Shown: piece after piece, positions 1 to 12,429 of the stretch | Layout: each line of letters starts with the position of its first letter | How positions within the stretch are numbered: position 1 is the first letter of the stretch | Assembly (NCBI RefSeq): GCF_907165205.1 | Contig: NC_058196.1 | Coordinates: 538,501-602,500 of the forward strand | Direction of reading: 5' to 3' | Length of the DNA stretch: 64,000 nt | Source of the DNA: Coccinella septempunctata | Lineage: Eukaryota; Arthropoda; Insecta; Coleoptera; Coccinellidae | Notes under the pieces: generated by a model | The model's input: the letters and a program-made list of their open reading frames with translations, nothing else | Told to the model about the DNA's origin: nothing | Databases searched by the model: none | Position numbers and translations under genes: made by a program

Positions 1-3000
1 GCTGTCTATAACTTCTATGTTTTTACGACTATCAAAATGAGATTTTCACTCAGATGAAGGTGGACTCTTCAGGATTCATAATCCCTAAAAAACTTTCCTT
101 GCACCCCTTGCAGACTACCCTTTTCGACCCTTTTCCGTATAAAACACCGAATTTGCGCTATAAAGCGCGCAGTCAGCTGTCTATAACTTCTATGTTTTCA
201 CGACTGTCGAAATGAGATTTTCACTCAGATGAAGGTGGAATATTCAGGATTCATAATTCGTGAGAAACTCTTCTTGCACCCCTTGCAGATTACCCTTTTT
301 CGACCCTTTTCCGTATAAAACACCGAATTTGCGCTATAAAGCGCGCAGTCCGCTGTCTATAACTTCTATGTTTTCACGACTGTCAAGATGAGTTTTCACT
401 CAGATGAAGATGGACTATTCAGGATTCATAATCCGTGAAAAACTTTTCTTGCACCCCTTGCAGACTACCCTTTTTCAACCCTTTCCGTATAAAACACCGA
501 ATTTGCCCTAGAAAGCGCGCAGTCCGCTGTCTATAACTTCTATGTTTTCACGACTGTCAAGATGATATTTTCACTCAGATGAAGATGGACTATTCAGGAT
601 TCATAATCCGTGAAAAACTTTTCTTGCACCCCTTGCAGACTACCCTTTTTCGACCCTTTCCGTATAAAACACCGAATTTGCCCTAGAAAGCACGCAGTCA
701 TTTGTCTATAACTTCTATGTTTTCACGACTGTCAAGATGAGATTTTAGCTCAGATGAAGGTGGACTATTCAGGATTTATAGTCCGTAAAAAACTTTCCTT
801 GCACCCCTTGCAGACTACCCTTTTTCGACCCTTTTCCGTATAAAACACCGAATTTGCGATATAAAGCGCGCAGTCAGCTGTCTATAACTTCTATGTTTTC
901 ACGACTGTCAAGATGAGATTTTCACTCAGATGAAGGTGGACTATTCAGGATTCATAATCCGTAAAAAACTTTTCTTGCACCCCTTGCAGGCTACCCTTTT
1001 CCGTATAAAACACCGAATTTTCCCTAGGAAGCGCGCAGTCAGCTGTCTATAACTTCTATGTTTTTACGACTGTCAAGATGAGATTTTCACTCAGATGAAG
1101 GTGGACTATTCAGGATTCTCAATCCATAAAAAACTTTTCTTGCACCCCTTGCAGACTACCCTTTTCCATATAAAACACCGAATTTGCGCTATAAAGCGCG
1201 CAGTCAGCTGTCTATAACTTCTATGTTTTTACGACTGTCGAAATGAGATTTTCACTCAGATGAAGGTGGACTATTCAGGATTCATAATCCGTAAAAAACT
1301 TTTCTTGCAATCCTTGCAGACTACCCTTTTCCGTATAAAACACCGAATTTGCGCTATAAAGCGCGCAGTCAGCTGTCTATAACTTCTATGTTTTTACGAC
1401 TGTCAAGATGAGATTTTCACTCAGATGAAGGCTGACTATTCAGGATTCTTAATCCGTAAAAAATTTTTTTTGCATTCCTTGCAGACTACCCTATTTCGAC
1501 CCTTTTCCGTATAAAACACCGAATTTGCCCTAGGAAGCGCGCAGTCAGCTGTCTATAACTTCTATGTTTTCACGACTTTCAAGATGAGATTTTCACTCAG
1601 ATGAAGGTGGACTATTCAGGATTTATAATCCGTAAAAAACTTTCCTTGCGCCCTTTGCAGACTACCCTTTTTCGACCCTTTTCCGTATAAAACACCGAAT
1701 TTGCGATATAAAGCGCGCAGTCAGCTGTCTATAACTTCTATGTTTTCACGACTGTCGAAATGAGATTTTCACTCAGATGAAGGTGGAATATTCAGGATTC
1801 ATAATTCGTGAGAAACTCTTCTTGCACCCCTTGCAGACTACCCTTTTTCGACCCTTTCCGTATAAAACACCGAATCTGCCCTAGAAAGCACGCAGTCCGC
1901 TGTCTATAACTTCTATGTTTTCACGACTGTCGAAATGAGATTTTCACTCAGATGAAGGTGGACTATTCAGGATTCATAATCCGTAAAAAACTTTTCTTGC
2001 AATCCTTGCAGACTGCCCTTTTCCGTATAAAACACCGAATTTGCGCTATAAAGCGCGCAGTCAGCTGTCTATAACTTCTATGTTTTCACGACTGTCGAAA
2101 TGAGATTTTCACTCAGATGAAGGTGGACTATTCAGGATTCATAATCCGTAAAAAACTTTTCTTGCAATCCTTGCAGACTACCCTTTTCCGTATAAAACAC
2201 CGAATTTGCGCTATAAAGCGCGCAGTCCGCTGTCTATAACTTCTATGTTTTCACGACTGTCAAGATGATATTTTCACTCAGATGAAGATGGACTATTCAG
2301 GATTCATAATCCGTGAAAAACTTTTCTTGCACCCCTTGCAGACTACCCTTTTCGACCCTTTCCGTATAAAACACCGAATTTGCCCTAGATAGCGCGCAGT
2401 CCGCTGTCTATAACTTCTATGTTTTCACGACTGTCAAGATGATATTTTCACTCAGATGAAGATGGACTATTCAGGATTCATAATCCGTGAAAAACTTTTC
2501 TTGCAACCCTTGCAGACTACCCTTTTTCGACCCTTTCCTTATAAAACACCGAATTTGCGCTATAAAGCACGCAGTCATTTGTATATAACTTCTATGTTTT
2601 CACGACTGTCAAGATGAGATTTTCACTCAGATGAAGGTGGACTATTCAGGATTTATAATCCGTAAAAAACTTTCCTTGCACCCCTTGCAGACTACCCTTT
2701 TTCGACCCTTTTCCGTATAAAACACCGAATTTGCGATATAAAGCGCGCAGTCAGCTGTCTATAACTTCTATGTTTTTACGACTGTCAAGATGAGATTTTC
2801 ACTCAGATGAAGGTGGACTATTCAGGATTCATAATCCGTAAAAAACTTTTCTTGCACCCCTTGCAGGCTACCCTATTCCGTATAAAACACCGAATTTTCC
2901 CTAGGAAGCGCGCAGTCAGCTGTCTATAACTTCTATGTTTTTACGACTGTCAAGATGAGATTTTCACTCAGATGAAGGTGGACTATTCAGGATTCTCAAT

Positions 3001-4870
3001 CCATAAAAAACTTTTCTTGCACCCCTTGCAGACTACCCTTTTCCATATAAAACACCGAATTTGCGCTATAAAGCGCGCAGTCAGCTGTCTATAACTTCTA
3101 TGTTTTTACGACAGTCAAGATGAGATTTTCACTCAGATGAAGGTGGACTATTCAGGATTCATAATCCGTAAAAAACTTTTCTTGCAATCCTTGCAGACTA
3201 CCCTTTTCCGTATAAAACACCGAATTTGCTCTAGGAAGCGCGCAGTCAGCTGTCTATAACTTCTATGTTTTTACGACTATCAAAATGAGATTTTCACTCA
3301 GATGAAGGTGGACTATTCAGGATTCATAATTCCTAAAAAACTTTTTTGCACCCCTTGCAGACTACCCTTTTTTGACCCTTTTCCGTATAAAACACCGAAT
3401 TTGCCCTAGGAAGCGCGCAGTCAGCTGTCTATAACTTCTAAATTTTACGACTGTCAAAATGAGGTGTCACTCAGATGAAGGTGGACTATTCAGGATTCAT
3501 AATTCGTGAAATACTTTTCTTGCACCCCTTGCAGACTACCCTTTTTCGACCCTTTTCCGTATAAAACACCGAATTTGCGCTATAAGGCGCGCAGTCATCT
3601 GTCTATAACTTCTATGTTTTTACGACTGTCAAGATGAGATTTTCACCCAGAAGAAGGTTCACTATTCAGGATTGATAATCCGTGAAAAACTTTTCTTGCA
3701 CCCCTTGCAGACTACCCTTTTTGGACCCTTTCCGTATAAAACACCGAATTTGCCCTAGGAAGCGCGCAGTCAGCTGTCTATAACTTCTATGTTTTCACGA
3801 ATGTCAAAATGAGATTTTCACTCAGATGAAGGTGGTTTATTCAGGATTCATAATCCGTAAAAAACTCTTCTTGCACCCCTTGCCTACCCTTTTTCGACCC
3901 TTTTCCGTATAAAACACCGAATTTGCCCTAGGAAGCGCGCAGTCAGCTGTCTATAACTTCTATGTTTTTACGACTGTCAAAATGAGATTTTCACTCAGAC
4001 GAAGGTGGACTATTCAGGATTCATAATCCGTAAAAAACTTTTCTTGCACCCCTTGCAGACTACCCTTTTCCGTATAAAACACCGAATTTTCTCTAGGAAG
4101 CGCGCAGTCAGCTGTCTATAACTTCTATGTTTTTACGACTATCAAAATGAGATTTTCACTCAGATGAAGGTGGACTCTTCAGGATTCATAATCCCTAAAA
4201 AACTTTCCTTGCACCCCTTGCAGACTACCCTTTTCGACCCTTTTCCGTATAAAACACCGAATTTGCGCTATAAAGCGCGCAGTCAGCTGTCTATAATTTC
4301 TATGTTTTTACGACTGTCAAGATGAGATTTTCACTCAGATGAAGGATGACTAGTCAGGATTGATAATCCGTAAAAAACTTTTCTTGCATCCCTTGCAGAC
4401 TACCCTTTTTCGACCCTTTCCGTATAAAACACCGAATTTGCCCTAGGAAGCGCGAAGTCAGCTGTCTATAACTTCTATGTTTTCACGACTGTCAAAATGA
4501 GATTTTCACTCAGATGAAGGTGGACTATTCAGGATTTATAATCAGTAAAAAACTTTTCTTGCACCCCTTGCAGACTATCCTTTTTAGACCCTTTTCCGTA
4601 TATAACACCGAATTTGCCCTAGGAAGCGCGCAGTCAGCTGTCTATAACTTCTATGTTTTTACGACTGTCAAAATGAGATTTTCACTCTGATGAAGGTGGA
4701 CTGTTCAGGATTCATAATCCGTAAAAAACTTTTCTTGCACCCCTTGCAGACTACCCTTTTCGACCCTTTTCCGTATAAAACACCGAATTTGCGCTATAAA
4801 GCGCGCAGTCAGCTGTCTATAACTTCTATGTTTTTACGACTGTCAAGATGAGATTTTCACTCAGATGAAG

Positions 4871-7570
4871 GCTGACTATTCAGGATTCTTAATCCGTAAA
4901 AAACTCTTTTTGCATTCCTTGCAGACTACCCTATTTCGACCCTTTTCCGTATAAAACACCGAATTTGCCCTAGGAAGCGCGCAGTCAGCTGTCTATAACT
5001 TCTATGTTTTCACGACTTTCAAGATGAGATTTTCACTCAGATGAAGGTGGACTATTCAGGATTTATAATCCGTAAAAAACTTTCCTTGCGCCCTCTGCAG
5101 ACTACCCTTTTTCGACCCTTTTCCGTATAAAACACCGAATTTGCGATATAAAGCGCGCAGTCAGCTGTCTATAACTTCTATGTTTTCACGACTGTCGAAA
5201 TGAGATTTTCACTCAGATGAAGGTGGAATATTCAGGATTCATAATTCGTGAGAAACTCTTCTTGCACCCCTTGCAGATTACCCTTTTTCGACCCTTTTCC
5301 GTATAAAACACCGAATTTGCGCTATAAAGCGCGCAGTCCGCTGTCTATAACTTCTATGTTTTCACGACTGTCAAGATGATATTTTCACTCAGATGAAGAT
5401 GGACTATTCAGGATTCATAATCCGTGAAAAACTTTTCTTGCACCCCTTGCAGACTACCCTTTTTCGACCCTTTCCGTATAAAACACCGAATTTGCCCTAG
5501 AAAGCGCGCAGTCCGCTGTCTATAACTTCTATGTTTTCACGACTGTCAAGATGATATTTTCACTCAGATGAAGATGGACTATTCAGGATTCATAATCCGT
5601 GAAAAACTTTTCTTGCACCCCTTGCAGACTACCCTTTTTCGACCCTTTCCGTATAAAACACCGAATTTGCCCTAGAAAGCGCGCAGTCCGCTGTCTATAA
5701 CTTCTATGTTTTCACGACTGTCAAGATGAGATTTTCACTCAGATGAAGGTGGACTATTCAGGATTTATAATCCGTAAAAAACTTTCCTTGCACCCCTTGC
5801 AGACTACCCTTTTTCGACCCTTTTTCGACCCTTTTTCGACCCTTTTCCGTATAAAACACCGAATTTGCGATATAAAGCGCGCAGTCAGCTGTCTATAACT
5901 TCTATGTTTTTACGACTGTCAAGATGAGATTTTCACTCAGATGAAGGTGGACTATTCAGGATTCATAATCCGTAAAAAACTTTTCTTGCACCCCTTGCAG
6001 GCTACCCTATTCCGTATAAAACACCGAATTTTCCCTAGGAAGCGCGCAGTCAGCTGTCTATAACTTCTATGTTTTTACGACTGTCAAGATGAGATTTTCA
6101 CTCAGATGAAGGTGGACTATTCAGGATTCTCAATCCATAAAAAACTTTTCTTGCACCCCTTGCAGACTACCCTTTTCCATATAAAACACCGAATTTGCGC
6201 TATAAAGCGCGCAGTCAGCTGTCTATAACTTCTATGTTTTTACGACAGTCAAGATGAGATTTTCACTCAGATGAAGGTGGACTATTCAGGATTCATAATC
6301 CGTAAAAAACTTTTCTTGCAATCCTTGCAGACTACCCTTTTCCGTATAAAACACCGAATTTGCGCTATAAAGCGCGCAGTCAGCTGTCTATAACTTCTAT
6401 GTTTTTACGACTGTCAAGATGAGATTTTCACTCAGATGAAGGCTGACTATTCAGGATTCTTAATCCGTAAAAAACTCTTTTTGCATTCCTTGCAGACTAC
6501 CCTATTTCCACCCTTTTCCGTATAAAACACCGAATTTGCCCTAGGAAGCGCGCAGTCAGCTGTCTATAACTTCTATGTTTTCACGACTTTCAAGATGAGA
6601 TTTTCACTCAGATGAAGGTGGACTATTCAGGATTTATAATCCGTAAAAAACTTTCCCTGCGCCCTTTGCAGACTACCCTTTTTCGACCCTTTTCCGTATA
6701 AAACACCGAATTTGCGATATAAAGCGCGCAGTCAGCTGTCTATAACTTCTATGTTTTCACGACTGTCGAAATGAGATTTTCACTCAGATGAAGGTGGAAT
6801 ATTCAGGATTCATAATTCGTGAGAAACTCTTCTTGCACCCCTTGCAGATTACCCTTTTTCGACCCTTTTCCGTATAAAACACCGAATTTGCGCTATAAAG
6901 CGCGCAGTCCGCTGTCTATAACTTCTATGTTTTCACGACTGTCAAGATGATATTTCCACTCAGATGAAGATGGACTATTCAGGATTCATAATCCGTGAAA
7001 AACTTTTCTTGCACCCCTTGCAGACTACCCTTTTTCGACCCTTTCCGTATAAAACACCGAATTTGCCCTAGAAAGCGCGCAGTCCGCTGTCTATAACTTC
7101 TATGTTTTCACGACTGTCAAGATGATATTTTCACTCAGATGAAGATGGACTATTCAGGATTCATAATCCGTGAAAAACTTTTCTTGCACCCCTTGCAGAC
7201 CACCCTTTTTCGACCCTTTCCTTATAAAACACCGAATTTGCCCTAGAAAGCACGCAGTCATTTGTATATAACTTCTATGTTTTCACGACTGTCAAGATGA
7301 GATTTTCACTCAGATAAAGGTGGACTATTCAGGATTTATAATCCGTAAAAAACTTTCCTTGCACCCCTTGCAGACTACCCTTTTTCGACCCTTTTCCGTA
7401 TAAAACACCGAATTTGCGATATAAAGCGCGCAGTCAGCTGTCTATAACTTCTATGTTTTTACGACTGTCAAGATGAGATTTTAACTCAGATGAAGGTGGT
7501 TTATTCAGGATTCATAATCTGTAAAAAACTTTTCTTGCACCCCTTGCAGACTACCCTTTTCCATATAAAA
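4871..7570 (+). repeat. Nine-monomer block repeated with 1571 bp period
   Basis: The rare variant GCTGACTATTCAGGATTCTT occurs at 4871 and 6442, and a GGTGGAATATTCAGG variant with GTGAGAAACTC follows at 5222 and 6792. Both pairs are 1571 bp apart, so a nine-monomer block was duplicated in tandem. A related block with the same first marker starts at 1431, 3440 bp earlier. This is evidence of unequal exchange in the array. Confidence 0.8.
5807..5850 (+). repeat. Local slippage of an 11 bp sub-motif within one monomer
   Basis: One monomer carries the CCCTTTTTCGA segment three times before CCCTTTTCCG, instead of the usual once. The expansion lies in the same place as the length polymorphism that separates 165 and 176 bp monomers, so this 11 bp segment looks like the unit that generates length classes. 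Confidence 0.85.
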
Positions 7571-7869
7571 CACCGAATTTGCGCTATAAAGCGCGCAGTC
7601 AGCTGTATATAACTTCTATGTTTTTACGACAGTCAAGATGAGATTTTCACTCAGATGAAGGTGGACTATTCAGGATTCATAATCCGTAAAAAACTTTTCT
7701 TGCAATCCTTGCAGACTACCCTTTTCCGTATAAAACACCGAATTTGCTCTAGGAAGCGCGCAGTCAGCTGTCTATAACTTCTATGTTTTTACGACTATCA
7801 AAATGAGATTTTCACTCAGATGAAGGTGGACTATTCAGGATTCATAATTCCTAAAAAACTTTTTTGCAC

Positions 7870-10800
7870 CCCTTGCAGACTACCCTTTTTTGACCCTTTT
7901 CCGTATAAAACACCGAATTTGCCCTAGGAAGCGCGCAGTCAGCTGTCTATAACTTCTATGTTTTTACGACTGTCAAAATGAGGTGTCACTCAGATGAAGG
8001 TGGACTATTCAGGATTCATAATTCGTGAAATACTTTTCTTGCACCCCTTGCAGACTACCCTTTTTCGACCCTTTTCCGTATAAAACACCGAATTTGCGCT
8101 ATAAGGCGCGCAGTCATCTGTCTATAACTTCTATGTTTTTACGACTGTCAAGATGAGATTTTCACCCAGAAGAAGGTTCACTATTCAGGATTGATAATCC
8201 GTGAAAAACTTTTCTTGCACCCCTTGCAGACTACCCTTTTTGGACCCTTTCCGTATAAAACACCGAATTTGCCCTAGGAAGCGCGCAGTCAGCTGTCTAT
8301 AACTTCTATGTTTTCACGAATGTCAAATGAGATTTTCACTCAGATGAAGGTGGTTTATTAAGGATTCATAATCCGTAAAAAACTCTTCTTGCACCCCTTG
8401 CAGACTACCCTTTTTCGACCCTTTTGCGTATAAAACACCGAATTTGCCCTAGGAAGCGCGCAGTCAGCTGTCTATAACTTCTATGTTTTTACGACTTTCA
8501 AAATGAGATTTTCACTCAGATGAAGGTGGACTACTCAGGATTCATAATCCGGAAAAAACATTCCTTGCACCCCTTGCAGACTACCCTTTTCGACCCTTTT
8601 CCGTATGAAACACCGAATTTGCGCTATAAAGCGCGCAGTCAGCTGTCTATAACTTCAATGTTTTTACGACTGTCAAGATGATATTTTCACTCAGATGAAG
8701 GTGGACTAGTCAGGATTCATAATCCTTGAAACACTTCTCTTGCACCCCTTGCAGACTACCCTTTTTCGACCCTTTCCGTATAAAACACCGAATTTGCCCT
8801 AGAAAGCGCGCAGTCAGCTGTCTATAACTTCTATGTTTTCACGACTGTCAAGATGAGATTTTCACTCAGACGAAGGTGGACTATTCAGGATTCATAATCC
8901 GTAAAAAATTTTCCTTGCACCCCTTGCAGACTACCCTTTTTCGACCCTTTTCCGTATAAAACACCGAATTTGCCCTAGGAAGCGCGCAGTCAGCTGTCTA
9001 TAACTTCTATGTTTTTACGAAAGTCAAGATGAGATTTTCACTCAGATGAAGGTGGACTATTCAGGATTCATAATCCGTAAAAAACTTTTCTTGCACCCCT
9101 TGCAGACTACTCTTTTCCGTATAAAACACCGAATTTGCTCTAGGAAGCGCGCAGTCAGCTGTCTATAACTTCTATGTTTTTACGACTATCAAAATGAGAT
9201 TTTCACTCAGATGAAGGTGGACTATTCAGGATTCATAATCCGTGAAAAAGTTTTCTTGCACCCCTTGCAGACTACCCTTTTTCGACCCTTTTCCGTATAA
9301 AACACCGAATTTTCCCTAGGAAGCGCGCAATCAGCAGTCTATAACTTCTATGTTTTTACGACTGTCAAGATGAGATTTTCACTCAGATGAAGGTTGACTA
9401 TTCAGGATTCATAATCCGTAAAAAACTCTTCTTGCACACCTTGCAGACTACCCTTTTTTGACCCTTTTCCGTATAAAACACCGAATTTGCCCTAGGAAGC
9501 GCGCAGTCAGCTGTCTATAACTTCTATGTTTTTACGACTGTCAAAATGAGGTGTCACTCAGATGAAGGTGGACTATTCAGGATTCATAATTCGTGAAATA
9601 CTTTTCTTGCACCCCTTGCAGACTACCCTTTTTCGACCCTTTTCCGTATAAAACACCGAATTTGCGCTATAAGGCGCGCAGTCATCTGTCTATAACTTCT
9701 ATGTTTTTACGACTGTCAAGATGAGATTTTCACCCAGAAGAAGGTTCACTATTCAGGATTGATAATCCGTGAAAAACTTTTCTTGCACCCCTTGCAGACT
9801 ACCCTTTTTGGACCCTTTCCGTATAAAACACCGAATTTGCCCTAGGAAGCGCGCAGTCAGCTGTCTATAACTTCTATGTTTTCACGAATGTCAAATGAGA
9901 TTTTCACTCAGATGAAGGTGGTTTATTAAGGATTCATAATCCGTAAAAAACTCTTCTTGCACCCCTTGCAGACTACCCTTTTTCGACCCTTTTGCGTATA
10001 AAACACCGAATTTGCCCTAGGAAGCGCGCAGTCAGCTGTCTATAACTTCTATGTTTTTACGACTTTCAAAATGAGATTTTCACTCAGATGAAGGTGGACT
10101 ACTCAGGATTCATAATCCGGAAAAAACATTCCTTGCACCCCTTGCAGACCACCCTTTTCGACCCTTTTCCGTATGAAACACCGAATTTGCGCTATAAAGC
10201 GCGCAGTCAGCTGTCTATAACTTCAATGTTTTTACGACTGTCAAGATGATATTTTCACTCAGATGAAGGTGGACTAGTCAGGATTCATATTCCTTGAAAC
10301 ACTTCTCTTGCACCCCTTGCAGACTACCCTTTTTCGACCCTTTCCGTATAAAACACCGAATTTGCCCTAGAAAGCGCGCAGTCAGCTGTCTATAACTTTT
10401 ATGTTTTCACGACTGTCAAGATGAGATTTTCACTCAGACGAAGGTGGACTATTCAGGATTCATAATCCGTAAAAAATTTTCCTTGCACCCCTTGCAGACT
10501 ACCCTTTTTCGACCCTTTTCCGTATAAAACACCGAATTTGCCCTAGGAAGCGCGCAGTCAGCTGTCTATAACTTCTATGTTTTCACGAAAGTCAAGATGA
10601 GATTTTCACTCAGATGAAGGTGGACTATTCAGGATTCATAATCCGTAAAAAACTTTTCTTGCACCCCTTGCAGACTACTCTTTTCCGTATAAAACACCGA
10701 ATTTGCTCTAGGAAGCGCGCAGTCAGCTGTCTATAACTTCTATGTTTTTACTACTATCAAAATGAGATTTTCACTCAGATGAAGGTGGACTATTCAGGAT

Positions 10801-10946
10801 TCATAATCCGTGAAAAAGTTTTCTTGCACCCCTTGCAGACTACCCTTTTTCGACCCTTTTCCGTATAAAACACCGAATTTTCCCTAGGAAGCGCGCAGTC
10901 AGCAGTCTATAACTTCTATGTTTTTACGACTGTCAAGATGAGATTT
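7870..10946 (+). repeat. Tandem duplication of a nine-monomer block, 1568 bp period
   Basis: Diagnostic variants recur exactly 1568 bp apart: AGGTGTCACTCAG at 7981 and 9549, ATAAGGCGCGCAGTCATC at 8101 and 9669, and AGCAGTCTATAACTTC at about 9334 and 10902. Copies span about 7870-9378 and 9438-10946. The same AGGTGTCAC marker also occurs near 3461, so an older copy lies upstream. Confidence 0.85.
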
Positions 10947-11041
10947 TCCGTGAAAAACTTTTCTTGCACCCCTTGCAGACTACCCTTTTTCGACCCTTTT
11001 CCGTATAAAACACCGAATTTGCCCTAGGAAGCGCGCAGTCA
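10902..11041 (+). repeat. Shortened 140 bp satellite monomer (35 bp internal deletion)
   Basis: Here GAGATTTTC is followed directly by CGTGAAAAAC. The 35 bases normally between them (from ACTCAGATG to TTCATAAT) are missing. The same deletion junction recurs at about 11422, 28850, 30186 and 32860, so a single deletion event has been copied with larger blocks. A separate 24 bp deletion is seen near 30500. Confidence 0.85.
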
Positions 11042-12429
11042 GCTGTCTATAACTTCTATGTTTTTACGAAAGTCGAGATGAGATTTTCACTCAGATGAAG
11101 GTGGACTATTCAGGATTCATAATCCGTAAAAAACTTTTCTTGCACCCCTTGCAGACTACCCTTTTCCGTATAAAACACCGAATTTTCTCTAGGAAGCGCG
11201 CAGTCAGCTGTCTATAACTTCTATGTTTTTACGACTATCAAAATGAGATTTTCACTCAGATGAAGGTGGACTATTCAGGATTCATAATCCGTGAAAAAGT
11301 TTTCTTGCACCCCTTGCAGACTACCCTTTTTCGACCCTTTTCCGTATAAAACACCGAATTTTCCCTAGGAAGCGCGCAGTCAGCAGTCTATAACTTCTAT
11401 GTTTTTACGACTGTCAAGATGAGATTTTCCGTGAAAAACTTTTCTTGCACCCCTTGCAGACTACCCTTTTTCGACCCTTTTCCGTATAAAACACCGAATT
11501 TGCCCTAGGAAGCGCGCAGTCAGCTGTCTATAACTTCTATGTTTTTACGAAAGTCGAGATGAGATTTTCACTCAGATGAAGGTGGACTATTCAGGATTCA
11601 TAATCCGTAAAAAATTTTCCTTGCACCCCTTGCAGACTACCCTTTTTCGACCCTTTTCCGTATAAAACACCGAATTTGCCCTAGGAAGCGCGCAGTCAGC
11701 TGTCTATAACTTCTATGTTTTTACGAAAGTCGAGATGAGATTTTCACTCAGATGAAGGTGGACTATTCAGGATTCATAATCCGTAAAAAACTTTTCTTGC
11801 ACCCCTTGCAGACTACCCTTTTCCGTATAAAACACCGAATTTTCTCTAGGAAGCGCGCAGTCAGCTGTCTATAACTTCTATGTTTTTACGACTATCAAAA
11901 TGAGAATATCACTCAGATGAAGGTGGACTCTTCAGGATTCATAATGCTTGAAAAACTTCTCTTGCACCCCTTGCAGACTACCCTTTTTCGACCCTTTCCG
12001 TATAAAACACCGAATTTGCCCTAGAAAGCGCGTAGTCAGCTGTCTATAACTTCTATGTTTTTACGACTGTCAAGATGAGATTTTCACTCAGACGAAGGTG
12101 GACTATTCAGGATTTATAATCCGTAACAAACTTTCCTTGCACCCCTTGCAGACAACCCTTTTTCGACCCTTTTCCGTATAAAACACCGAATTGGGCCTAG
12201 GAAGCGCGCAGTCAGCTGTCTATAACTTCTATGTTTTTACGACTGTCAAGATGAGATTTTCACTCAGATGAAGGTTGACTATTCAGGATTCATAATCCGT
12301 AAAAAACTCTTCTTGCACCCCTTGCAGACTACACTTTTCCGACCCTTTTCCGTATAAAACACCGAATTTGCCCTAGGAAGCGCGCAGTCAGCTGTCTATA
12401 ACTTCTATGTTTTTACGACTTTCAAAATA

